From Finegoldia magna (GTDB taxonomy: Bacteria; Bacillota; Clostridia; Tissierellales; Peptoniphilaceae), in NCBI RefSeq assembly GCF_018371055.1, contig NZ_JAGYZD010000120.1:1-5239 (forward strand): DNA of 5,239 bases, read 5' to 3'. The notes under the pieces were generated by a model. The model saw only the letters and a program-made list of their open reading frames with translations, ran no database searches and was not told where the DNA came from. Made by a program: the position numbers and the translations under genes. Shown piece by piece: positions 1 through 5,239 of the stretch; the stretch's first letter is position 1, and each line of letters opens with the position of its first letter.

Positions 1-1
1 G

Positions 2-67
2 TTTGAACAGAGTGAAAACCAGCGCCTTGAGACGCTGGTTGGTATCACTCGGGCTTATAGCCCTTGA
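2..67 (+). CDS. Possible C-terminal tail of TnpB (IS605 OrfB), partial
   Basis: A frame open from the window edge ends at TGA (65-67) and reads FEQSENQRLETLVGITRAYSP. It is GC-richer than the neighbouring genes and lies inside the structured element end, where tnpB commonly finishes because its 3' end overlaps the guide RNA. TnpB is an RNA-guided DNA nuclease that cuts the empty donor site and so favours retention of the element. None of its catalytic (RuvC) or zinc-finger residues are in this short tail, so nuclease activity cannot be judged. With only 21 residues the frame could be open by chance; the call rests on position and composition. Confidence 0.33.
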   Translation, partial: FEQSENQRLETLVGITRAYSP

Positions 68-71
68 ACAA

Positions 72-92
72 ACCACCCGTTTTACGGGTGGT
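72..92 (+). repeat. Terminal 9-bp hairpin of the element
   Basis: ACCACCCGT (72-80) and ACGGGTGGT (84-92) are exact reverse complements around a TTT loop. No run of T follows (the next bases are CATGATTA), so it does not look like an intrinsic terminator. It fits the transposase-recognition hairpin at the end of an IS200/IS605 element. Confidence 0.7.
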
Positions 93-112
93 CATGATTA
101 AAACAAATATTG

Positions 113-118
113 TATAAT
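113..118 (+). promoter_or_regulatory. -10 box of the two-component operon promoter
   Basis: A perfect TATAAT sits 23 bases upstream of the response regulator start, preceded by TG at 111-112. At 16-18 bp spacing the -35 position falls on the last bases of the element's hairpin and the CATGA that follows, where nothing resembles TTGACA. Either the promoter relies on the -10 region plus an activator, or the element replaced the original -35. The transcript would have a leader of roughly 15-20 bases, with GAGAGG (128-133) as ribosome binding site. Confidence 0.5.
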
Positions 119-141
119 AAAATAAAAGAGAGGAAAAAATT

Positions 142-798
142 ATGAATTTACTTGTAGTAGAAGATGACAAAATGATACGCGAAGGAATTTGTGAATTTTT
201 GTCTGAGTTTGGATACAAAACATATCAAGCAGAAGATGGGAAACAAGCCATATCCATATTTGAAAACAACGAAATCAACTTAGCGATACTAGACATTCAA
301 CTTCCATACATAAATGGACTTGAAGTTCTGAAAAAAATCAGAGAAACAAGTGATATCCCAGCTATTATGTTGACAGCATTCAGCGATGAAGAATACAAAA
401 TCAACGCCTTCACAAGCTTGGCAGATGGCTACATTGAAAAGCCGTTTTCGCTTCCAGTTCTTAAAGTTAGAATAGAATCATTAATAAAAAAATGTTATGG
501 AAACAATGAAACATTTAATTACAAAAATACCGAAGTAAACTTCACGAGCTATACTGCAAAAATAAATGGCAAAAAAGTTGATGTAAATGCCAAAGAACTT
601 GAAATACTCAAATATATGATAGAAAATGAAGGTCAAGCACTTACTAGAATGCAAATAATCGATAGTGTGTGGAAAGAAACTGACGAAATACCATTTGACA
701 GAGTAATTGATGTTTACATAAAAGAATTACGCAAAAAACTGGAATTAGATTGCATAGTAACCATAAGAAACGTCGGCTATAAATTGGAGAGAAAATGA
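142..798 (+). CDS. OmpR/PhoB-family DNA-binding response regulator
   Basis: This 218-residue cytoplasmic transcription factor has the usual length for its family. The receiver domain (about 1-115) has the acidic pair D8/D9, phosphoacceptor D51 in LAILDIQLP, T78 in the MLTA switch strand, and K100-P101. The winged-helix output domain (about 122-217) ends with a recognition helix near RVIDVYIKELRKKL and the wing IRNVGYKL, the usual VRGVGY in variant form. All phosphorylation residues are intact, so it should accept phosphate from the kinase encoded next. The start is set by GAGAGG (128-133), 8 bases before ATG. Its stop overlaps the kinase start as ATGA, indicating translational coupling. I cannot name the target genes or assign a specific symbol. 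The segment before the conserved lysine (SLADGYIEKPF) departs from the common GADDYLxKPF form, a minor variation. Confidence 0.95.
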   Translation: MNLLVVEDDKMIREGICEFLSEFGYKTYQAEDGKQAISIFENNEINLAILDIQLPYINGLEVLKKIRETSDIPAIMLTAFSDEEYKINAFTSLADGYIEKPFSLPVLKVRIESLIKKCYGNNETFNYKNTEVNFTSYTAKINGKKVDVNAKELEILKYMIENEGQALTRMQIIDSVWKETDEIPFDRVIDVYIKELRKKLELDCIVTIRNVGYKLERK

Positions 799-2108
799 AA
801 AATTTGAAAATATTTCCTAAAATGTTCCTGCAAATATTCACAGCATTAGCGCTCACTGTGTTGTTCATACATTTTATGGTGTTTTTAATATTTCCCAAAA
901 CATATTTGGAAGATAGAAAACAAGAAATAAATAAAAAAGCAAATGAAATATCCAAGACATTAATAAATAAAGATCTTGGATATGTTACTCAGTCGCTTGA
1001 TTTCTATTCTAATAATAACGACATTAAAGCTTATGTAAAAAACAAAAACAACGACAACGGTTTACAAATCAAAGAAATCATTGATTTTGACAAAAAAAGC
1101 GACAACAATTCACTTATAATTGAAGAACGAGAAATCACTATTAACACTGGAGAGAAAATATCGCTTCAATTCGTATCAACAGCTGATATGAAAAAAGATG
1201 CCAAAAATCTGAGTCTAAGATTTCTCCCATTTTCGCTTTTTATTTCTATGTTTTTCTCAGCAATTATTTCATTGATTTATGCAAAATTAATCAACAATAA
1301 TATACAAGAAATAAAACAAGTTACTGATAAAATGATGACTATGGACAAAAAAGCACGACTTGTAGTAGATTCTACTAATGAGATTGGACAGTTAAAAGTA
1401 CAAATCAATGATTTGTACACTACACTGTTACATTCAATTGACGATTTGGAATCAAAAAACGAAGAAATTATCAAACTTGAAAAACTGAAATACGACTTCT
1501 TCAGAGGAGCATCACATGAACTTAAGACTCCTGTAGCCAGTCTTAAAATCATTTTGCAAAATATGAAATATAATATCGGAAAATACAAAAACAGAGATTT
1601 GTATATCGACGAATCACTCAAAATAATTGATGGATTGTCACATAGTATTTCACAAATACTTACATTGTCATCGATTGAAAACTTGAAAAATGACGAAGAA
1701 AATGTAAAGATTTTACCGATATTAAATGATATAATTAATAAGCAGGAAGTAATTGCAAATCAAAAACATATCACAATCGACAATCAGATTGCAGATGAGA
1801 AGATTTTTATTGGCAAATCAGCTCTTAAAATAATACTTTCAAATGTAATTGGAAATGCTGTAAAATACACTGATGAATATGGTCTAATAACCATAAAATC
1901 AGATGGTGAATGGTTTGAAGTGATTAACACTTGCAAGAAGGCAAGTGAATTAGATACCACAAAAGTATTTTATGTGAATTGCGATTTGAATAAAGAGAAC
2001 AGCAATGGACTTGGATTGTATATCGTTGGAAACTTGCTCAACAATTACAAAATCGATGCAAGTATTGAAACACAAGATGAAAAAGTAACATTCAAAATCA
2101 AGTTATAA
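795..2108 (+). CDS. Membrane sensor histidine kinase
   Basis: This 437-residue partner kinase has transmembrane helix 1 at about 10-33 and a short extracytoplasmic sensor region at about 34-142. That region is lysine-, asparagine- and acid-rich with no recognisable ligand domain. Transmembrane helix 2 is at about 143-163, then a HAMP-like linker (about 164-218) and a coiled coil into the dimerisation domain. The H-box is FFRGASHELKTP with phosphoacceptor H241. The N-box is SNVIGNAVKY with N350 and N354. The G2 box is SNGLGLYIV (403-411). The usual DxGxG motif (G1) is not seen; the matching stretch reads VINTCKKASELD (376-387), so the ATP lid is atypical. Kinases with an N in place of the G1 aspartate are known, so this does not prove inactivity. 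It would phosphorylate D51 of the upstream regulator; the signal is unknown. Confidence 0.94.
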   Translation: MKNLKIFPKMFLQIFTALALTVLFIHFMVFLIFPKTYLEDRKQEINKKANEISKTLINKDLGYVTQSLDFYSNNNDIKAYVKNKNNDNGLQIKEIIDFDKKSDNNSLIIEEREITINTGEKISLQFVSTADMKKDAKNLSLRFLPFSLFISMFFSAIISLIYAKLINNNIQEIKQVTDKMMTMDKKARLVVDSTNEIGQLKVQINDLYTTLLHSIDDLESKNEEIIKLEKLKYDFFRGASHELKTPVASLKIILQNMKYNIGKYKNRDLYIDESLKIIDGLSHSISQILTLSSIENLKNDEENVKILPILNDIINKQEVIANQKHITIDNQIADEKIFIGKSALKIILSNVIGNAVKYTDEYGLITIKSDGEWFEVINTCKKASELDTTKVFYVNCDLNKENSNGLGLYIVGNLLNNYKIDASIETQDEKVTFKIKL

Positions 2109-2119
2109 AGGAGAACAAA

Positions 2120-2686
2120 ATGTATATTTTAGAATTGAATCAAAATGGTGAAGCTACAGAATTGGCGTTGTTTGACACAATTGAAGAAGGAAGAGAATTC
2201 ATCAAGCAAACAAACTGCTACGAAATCACAGAAGAAGATGGATTCGTATATGAATATATCGATCCTGAAAAATTAGGTGATTACGTTGAAATAGAATACA
2301 ATGGAAATATAATTCCATTGAGTAAATTCATGTTCACAGAAGAAGGAAAAGCAGAGATATTCTGGAAAGAAATTCCAAATCTTTCAGAAAAAGGAAATGG
2401 AATCGTAAATAATTCTACAAGAGTAGATGCTTATGTTATAGCAAATAAAGATGTCAAAACTTATATTGAAGCAAGAGAAAAATCCTATAATGAAGTAAAA
2501 AAATATTTAGAAGAAAAAGGATATGAAGTAGACAGAGCATACTTTGGATCAGAAGACGGAGAAGCAATAGTCTACAGAAAAAACGAAAAAGATGAGTGGC
2601 ACTTCCTAACACACATGGACCCATCATTTTTTGAAGATAAAACACCACAAGAAATAATCGATGAGATAGAAGAAGATTTGAATTAA
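2120..2686 (+). CDS. Acidic cytoplasmic protein of unknown function, third gene of the operon
   Basis: I do not recognise this 188-residue protein. It starts 11 bases after the kinase stop, with AAGGAG (2108-2113) six bases before ATG, so it is almost certainly cotranscribed with the two-component genes. It has no signal peptide and no membrane segment. By hand count it has about 46 Asp/Glu against 20 Lys/Arg. It appears to have two parts: an N-terminal portion (about 1-88) with alternating strands and a helix around DTIEEGREFI, and a C-terminal portion (about 100-188) with a long charged helix (KTYIEAREKSYNEVKKYLEE), a short strand pattern ending near WHFLTHMD, and a very acidic tail. No catalytic motif is evident. 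It could be an accessory or modulator of the signalling pair or a passenger gene; only its position suggests a link. The intrinsic terminator follows 10 bases after its stop. Confidence 0.85.
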   Translation: MYILELNQNGEATELALFDTIEEGREFIKQTNCYEITEEDGFVYEYIDPEKLGDYVEIEYNGNIIPLSKFMFTEEGKAEIFWKEIPNLSEKGNGIVNNSTRVDAYVIANKDVKTYIEAREKSYNEVKKYLEEKGYEVDRAYFGSEDGEAIVYRKNEKDEWHFLTHMDPSFFEDKTPQEIIDEIEEDLN

Positions 2687-2696
2687 ATATATATAC

Positions 2697-2728
2697 AATG
2701 CTTGCTTGTTTTTCAAGTGGGCATTTTT
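2697..2728 (+). terminator. Rho-independent terminator of the two-component operon
   Basis: AATGCTTGCTTG (2697-2708) pairs with CAAGTGGGCATT (2714-2725) as a continuous 12-bp stem with three G-U pairs in the middle and a five-T loop. It runs into TTTTT (2724-2728). It begins 10 bases after the stop of the third gene and separates the operon from the adhesin, which must therefore have its own promoter. Confidence 0.85.
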
Positions 2729-2913
2729 AATTTGTATGTAAATAATTTAATACAAATAAAAGAATGATAATTCATAAAGTTAATAAATTAATTATATAAT
2801 GATAAAAGTTAATTATTAAACTAAATATATCATAAGAATAAAATGTGTTTCAAAATTTAAATATATGCCACGATGTTTTGTAAAATATGTTTATTTTTTT
2901 TAGCAGAAGGGTA

Positions 2914-2919
2914 TATAAT
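2914..2919 (+). promoter_or_regulatory. Candidate -10 box for the adhesin gene
   Basis: A perfect TATAAT lies about 137 bases before the adhesin start. The -35 position falls in a T-rich run (2890-2900) with no good TTGACA. A second TATAAT at 2795-2800 has TTCATA (2771-2776) 18 bases upstream, four of six matches to the consensus, and is an alternative. In DNA this AT-rich such boxes arise by chance, so neither is secure. The 2914 box would give a leader of roughly 130 bases. Confidence 0.3.
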
Positions 2920-2956
2920 TAAAGTAATGATAGAAATGATTAATAATAAATAATAA

Positions 2957-2978
2957 TTTAGAACTGTACAGTATTAAA
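2957..2978. promoter_or_regulatory. Palindrome, candidate operator before the adhesin
   Basis: ACTGTACAGT (2963-2972) is a perfect 10-bp palindrome. Two bases further out on each side, TTTA (2957-2960) and TAAA (2975-2978) are also symmetric about the same centre, so 18 of 22 bases match. A loop-free two-fold symmetric site suits a dimeric repressor or activator better than an RNA hairpin. It lies 79 bases before the adhesin start. I cannot assign it to a known regulator. Confidence 0.4.
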
Positions 2979-3044
2979 AAAGAGAAAAATATGTATTTAT
3001 GTCAATCATTTAATCAAAATATGTTAATGGAAAACACACCATTT

Positions 3045-3051
3045 GAGGAGG
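3045..3051 (+). promoter_or_regulatory. Ribosome binding site that decides the adhesin start
   Basis: GAGGAGG followed by five T's and ATG at 3057 is a near-ideal Shine-Dalgarno site. In-frame ATGs at 2991, 3021 and 3027 lie upstream without a stop between, but they lack a comparable site and would put a non-hydrophobic extension ahead of the signal peptide. The start at 3057 is therefore chosen. Confidence 0.85.
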
Positions 3052-3056
3052 TTTTT

Positions 3057-5239
3057 ATGGACAAGAAGAACAAGAATAATATTGCAAAAATTTTGTTGGC
3101 TTTCGGAGTATTAGCTAGCCCAATGATGTTAGCAAACCAAGTATCAGCAGATAATTCAATAGGTAATTCAATAGGTAATACTACTGACACTAATAAAATT
3201 CAACAAAACACAGAATCTGACACTGCAACAACTTACAATGTAATTAAAGAAAACAAAGAAGAAAAAGAACAAGCTAAAGAAGTAGTTTCTACAGCAGCAG
3301 AAAACAATAAAGCAGACGCAACTAAAGAAGCTACTACAACAAAAGACACTGCAATAGAAACAACTGAAACAACTTCACAAAAAGAAGAAGCTACAGAAGA
3401 AAAAGAAGAAGCTGTTATAGAGGGAAAAGAAGCATTCAAACTAACAGATTCTCAAAGACAAGCATTAAAGAATGCTAGCTTTACAGATGGCGAAATTGCA
3501 AAAATTGAAGAAGATATAGCAAATTCACTTGCAGAAAATCCTAATATTGACGTTGATGCAAAATTGAATAAGAAAATTCAAGAAGCTAATGCTAAAGAAG
3601 CTAATTCATTAGAAGTGGCTCCTGAAGGAGAAAAAGCATCACAAAAAGCAGGAAAAGGTCAACAAGTAAATAACAAGGTTCACGTATCAAACATAAATAT
3701 CCAATATAAAGATGGTGGATCACAAAAAGAAGAAGTATGGGTTACAAGTGCTGGAAACGCTGCATTTACAGCAGACTATAAGGTAGATGATTCTGTAAAG
3801 AGTGGAGATTACTTTACAGTAAACTACGGAGATAAGGTAGTTCCTGGTCTAGTAAATGAACCTAGAACAGCAACAAATTTAATGGATGCTAGAGGTAGAT
3901 TAATAGCTAAAGGTGTATATGACAAAAATACTAATACAACAACATATACATTTACAGATTATGTAGATATATTTAACAATGTTCGCGGTTCATTCCAACA
4001 AAGTCTATGGCCAGTAAGAGAACAAATTACAGACGATGGTCAAAAAGTAGATGTAACTATTACTGTTGCGGATGAAACAAAAACAAGAAATATGACTTTT
4101 CAATATGGTAATAAAAAGTATTTACCAATAACTGAAACAATAACTTCCGTAAATAGAGAAGAAAATACAGTACACACAACAACTTACATTAACCAATCAG
4201 GCGATAGGATAGGTGGACTTAATAAAATAAAATTAGAATCAAACAATTATGAATACACTGATCCAAGCCAAGTTAAAATATATGAAGTTTCTAACAATGC
4301 TGTATTTAGAGATAGTTTCTCACCAAATTTAGCAGCTGGAGCTAAAGAAGTTACAGATTTGCCTATCACTGTAGAAAACGGAATCGCCTACATTGACGTT
4401 GGAACAAAACTAAATATGAAAACAAAATATGTAGTTTTAGGTACACCAACATTAAAAAAAGATGCAGATCCAAATAAAGCTGTTAAAGTTACTTCAAGTG
4501 TAGTTAATAAGAATAATGGACAAGTCGTAGTTGATAATCACGGTCAAACTGTATCACATACTAGTGCACTATTACAAGCTGGTGATACATCAACAGGTGA
4601 AGGTGATCAAGAAGAACAACCAGGTTCATTCCAAGAACACCATATCTATCTCACAAAAGATAAAGATGGAAATGTTATAGAAGAAAAAACAATAAAAAAA
4701 GATGGTGAAACAACCAAAGGTAGCAAAACTGAATTTTATAAAACAGGTAAGAAAGAAGAAGACGGATATACATTTGTAAGAACAGAAAACCCTGTAAACA
4801 ATCCTATATATAATAATGATGGAAGCAAATCTGCGGGAAACTATGTACCAGGTGTAAAACAAGAAATCACCTATGTATATGAAAAAACAGTAGATGAACC
4901 AACAGAAGAACCAGGATCCTTCCAAGAACACCACATCTATATAACAAAAGATGAAGATGGTAACATCATAGAAGAAAAAACAATAAAAGAAGATGGTAAA
5001 GTAAAAGAAGGAACAAAAGACGAAACATATCCAACAGGTAAAAACGAAAAAGATGGATATACATTCGTAAGAACAGAAAATCCTGTAAACGAACCAACAT
5101 ATAACGAAGATGGAACACCAACAGAAGGAAACTTCAAACCAGGTGAAAAACAAGAAATCACATACGTATATGAAAAAACAATAACAACCAAAGGTTCATT
5201 CCAAGATCACCACATCTATCAAACAGTAGATAAAAACGG
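3057..5239 (+). CDS. Secreted MSCRAMM-like surface adhesin with tandem repeats, 3' end outside window
   Basis: 727 complete codons are visible and no stop is reached. Residues 1-31 are a signal peptide: basic MDKKNKNN, a hydrophobic core, and likely cleavage after VSA. Residues 32-121 are Thr/Glu/Lys-rich and disordered-looking. Residues 126-183 form a charged helical module. About 208-351 is an Ig-like N2-type domain with DYFTVNYGD and the exact motif TYTFTDYVD (296-304). In staphylococcal fibrinogen-binding adhesins such as SdrG this motif receives the latching strand of the next domain. About 352-515 resembles the N3 (SdrG C-terminal-like) domain, with TTYIN and DPSQVKIYEV. From 523, tandem repeats begin with GSFQ. 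By family logic it is exported, wall-anchored by a sorting signal beyond the window, and binds a host protein by dock-lock-latch. The ligand cannot be read from sequence. It has its own promoter, since a terminator precedes it. Confidence 0.92.
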   Translation, partial: MDKKNKNNIAKILLAFGVLASPMMLANQVSADNSIGNSIGNTTDTNKIQQNTESDTATTYNVIKENKEEKEQAKEVVSTAAENNKADATKEATTTKDTAIETTETTSQKEEATEEKEEAVIEGKEAFKLTDSQRQALKNASFTDGEIAKIEEDIANSLAENPNIDVDAKLNKKIQEANAKEANSLEVAPEGEKASQKAGKGQQVNNKVHVSNINIQYKDGGSQKEEVWVTSAGNAAFTADYKVDDSVKSGDYFTVNYGDKVVPGLVNEPRTATNLMDARGRLIAKGVYDKNTNTTTYTFTDYVDIFNNVRGSFQQSLWPVREQITDDGQKVDVTITVADETKTRNMTFQYGNKKYLPITETITSVNREENTVHTTTYINQSGDRIGGLNKIKLESNNYEYTDPSQVKIYEVSNNAVFRDSFSPNLAAGAKEVTDLPITVENGIAYIDVGTKLNMKTKYVVLGTPTLKKDADPNKAVKVTSSVVNKNNGQVVVDNHGQTVSHTSALLQAGDTSTGEGDQEEQPGSFQEHHIYLTKDKDGNVIEEKTIKKDGETTKGSKTEFYKTGKKEEDGYTFVRTENPVNNPIYNNDGSKSAGNYVPGVKQEITYVYEKTVDEPTEEPGSFQEHHIYITKDEDGNIIEEKTIKEDGKVKEGTKDETYPTGKNEKDGYTFVRTENPVNEPTYNEDGTPTEGNFKPGEKQEITYVYEKTITTKGSFQDHHIYQTVDKN
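3153..3179 (+). repeat. 12-bp tandem duplication at the mature N-terminus
   Basis: AATTCAATAGGT occurs twice without interruption (3153-3164, 3165-3176), followed by AAT that starts a third copy. It is in frame and encodes NSIG NSIG N at residues 33-41, right after the predicted signal-peptidase site. Copy number could vary by slippage without breaking the frame. Confidence 0.8.
4623..4913 (+). repeat. Adhesin repeat unit 1 (97 residues)
   Basis: Residues 523-619, starting GSFQEHHIYLTKDKDGN and containing GYTFVRTENPVN and KQEITYVYEK, then a linker VDEPTEEP. The pattern of a DG-rich start, a central GY and a final YVYE strand resembles MucBP-like stalk or binding repeats of Gram-positive surface proteins. 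Family assignment is tentative. Hand alignment gives about 72% identity with the next unit over 90 residues. Confidence 0.85.
4914..5192 (+). repeat. Adhesin repeat unit 2 (93 residues)
   Basis: Residues 620-712, starting GSFQEHHIYITKDEDGN. It matches unit 1 throughout, with a shorter linker (ITTK in place of VDEPTEEP). Differences cluster in the middle (residues 29-40 of the unit) and around 62-78; GYTFVRTENPVN and KQEITYVYEK are identical in both. Confidence 0.85.
5193..5239 (+). repeat. Adhesin repeat unit 3, first 15 codons
   Basis: GSFQDHHIYQTVDKN begins a third unit that is cut by the window end. It shows the array continues and differs from units 1 and 2 at several positions (D for E, QTV for LTK/ITK). 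Confidence 0.8.

Larger units (their letters stand above)
1..98 (+). mobile_element. Right end of an IS200/IS605-type (tnpB-carrying) insertion element, partial
   Basis: The first ~95 bases are about 51% GC by hand count, whereas the genes that follow are strongly AT-rich, and the change is abrupt. The segment is almost entirely base-paired stems and ends in a 9-bp perfect hairpin (72-80 with 84-92). IS200/IS605 elements have such subterminal hairpins instead of inverted repeats; a Y1 transposase recognises them as single-stranded DNA and cuts a few bases beyond. From family knowledge I read this as a right end, with tnpB transcribed on the + strand from outside the window. The exact cut site is not visible and could be anywhere from about 93 to 105. 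No tnpA or left end is in the window, so whether the element is complete or mobile is unknown. Confidence 0.6.
1..98 (+). ncRNA. Putative omegaRNA scaffold (TnpB guide RNA), 3' part
   Basis: The sequence can fold into a compact multi-stem RNA. An outer stem GAGTGA (10-15) pairs with TCACTC (45-50). It encloses AACCAGCG (17-24) paired with CGCTGGTT (33-40), with an 8-base loop. A hairpin GGGCT (51-55) with AGCCC (59-63) follows directly, and then the terminal hairpin at 72-92. GTTTG (1-5) can also pair with CAAAC (69-73), overlapping the terminal hairpin by two bases. TTGAACA occurs at both 3-9 and 64-70. In TnpB systems the 3' end of tnpB and the element's right end encode the scaffold of the guide RNA, and flanking DNA supplies the guide. 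That match of position and structure supports the call; an unrelated structured leader is the alternative. The 5' part lies outside the window. Confidence 0.5.
2729..3044. other. AT-rich intergenic region upstream of the adhesin
   Basis: About 316 bases with no credible gene. Only very short frames occur, for example ATG at 2927 stopping after eight codons, and none has a ribosome binding site. It holds two TATAAT boxes (2795-2800 and 2914-2919) and a palindrome (2957-2978), listed or discussed separately. No tRNA, riboswitch or strong hairpin was found. Its job is presumably expression control of the adhesin. Confidence 0.6.

Noticed and set aside
72..92. Hairpin as an intrinsic terminator or attenuator of the two-component operon
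   Set aside because: It is followed by CATGATTA with no T-run, and the -10 box lies downstream of it.
1..98. CRISPR repeat or riboswitch
   Set aside because: There is no recurring repeat-spacer pattern, and the stems do not match a riboswitch class I can recognise. The composition shift and terminal hairpin fit a transposon end better.
644..1621. Minus-strand frames within the regulator and kinase genes
   Set aside because: Both lie inside well-supported genes with intact catalytic motifs, and their compositions are typical of antisense translation of AT-rich genes.
2780..2819. TTAATAA (2780-2786) and TTATTAA (2813-2819) inverted repeat around a TATAAT box
   Set aside because: It consists only of A and T in a region of nearly pure A/T, where such matches are expected by chance.
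2991..3056. Upstream in-frame ATGs (2991, 3021, 3027) giving a 10- to 22-residue N-terminal extension of the adhesin
   Set aside because: No strong ribosome binding site precedes them, and the extension would bury the signal peptide. GAGGAGG five bases before 3057 is a far better start.
3233..3439. Minus-strand Ser/Val-rich frame opposite the adhesin N-terminal region
   Set aside because: It is the reverse complement of the Thr/Glu/Lys-rich low-complexity stretch and has no start signals.
4626..5191. Long minus-strand open frames across the adhesin repeats
   Set aside because: They are shadows of the repeat-encoding strand, giving Phe/Ser/Tyr-rich nonsense with no ribosome binding site or family resemblance.

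Overview
The window reads as AT-rich Gram-positive (Firmicutes) chromosome. A/T-ending codons dominate, ribosome binding sites are strong (AAGGAG, GAGGAGG), and there is an OmpR-type two-component system plus a surface adhesin of the staphylococcal MSCRAMM type. A host-associated anaerobic coccus of the Peptoniphilaceae/Tissierellia group (Finegoldia, Anaerococcus, Peptoniphilus) fits the style of the proteins. This is inference; no rRNA or other marker gene is present to confirm it.

Region 1 (1 to about 98) is a compositionally foreign island: about 51% GC by hand count over 1-92, in otherwise clearly AT-rich DNA. It contains nested perfect stems and ends in a 9-bp hairpin. It is best read as the right end of an IS200/IS605-type element, including the 3' part of a TnpB guide-RNA (omegaRNA) scaffold. 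A short open frame at 2-67 may be the tail of TnpB, whose body lies outside the window.

Region 2 (about 111-2728) is a tight three-gene operon. It holds a response regulator (142-798), a membrane sensor histidine kinase overlapping it by ATGA (795-2108), and an acidic soluble protein of unknown function 11 bases later (2120-2686). A good intrinsic terminator (2697-2728) closes it. The -10 box of the operon lies about 20 bases past the element's terminal hairpin, so the insertion abuts, and may have remodelled, the promoter.

Region 3 (2729-3056) is a very AT-rich intergenic region with candidate -10 boxes and a near-perfect palindrome, possibly an operator for the next gene.

Region 4 (3057 to the end) is a large secreted adhesin gene that runs off the window with no stop codon. 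In order it has a signal peptide, a Thr/Glu/Lys-rich stretch, a short helical module, and two Ig-like domains. The first of these carries the exact TYTFTDYVD latching motif of fibrinogen-binding MSCRAMMs. After them come tandem repeats of 97 and 93 residues and the start of a third. The missing C-terminus presumably holds more repeats and a cell-wall sorting signal. The two-component system could control the adhesin, but only their proximity suggests it.
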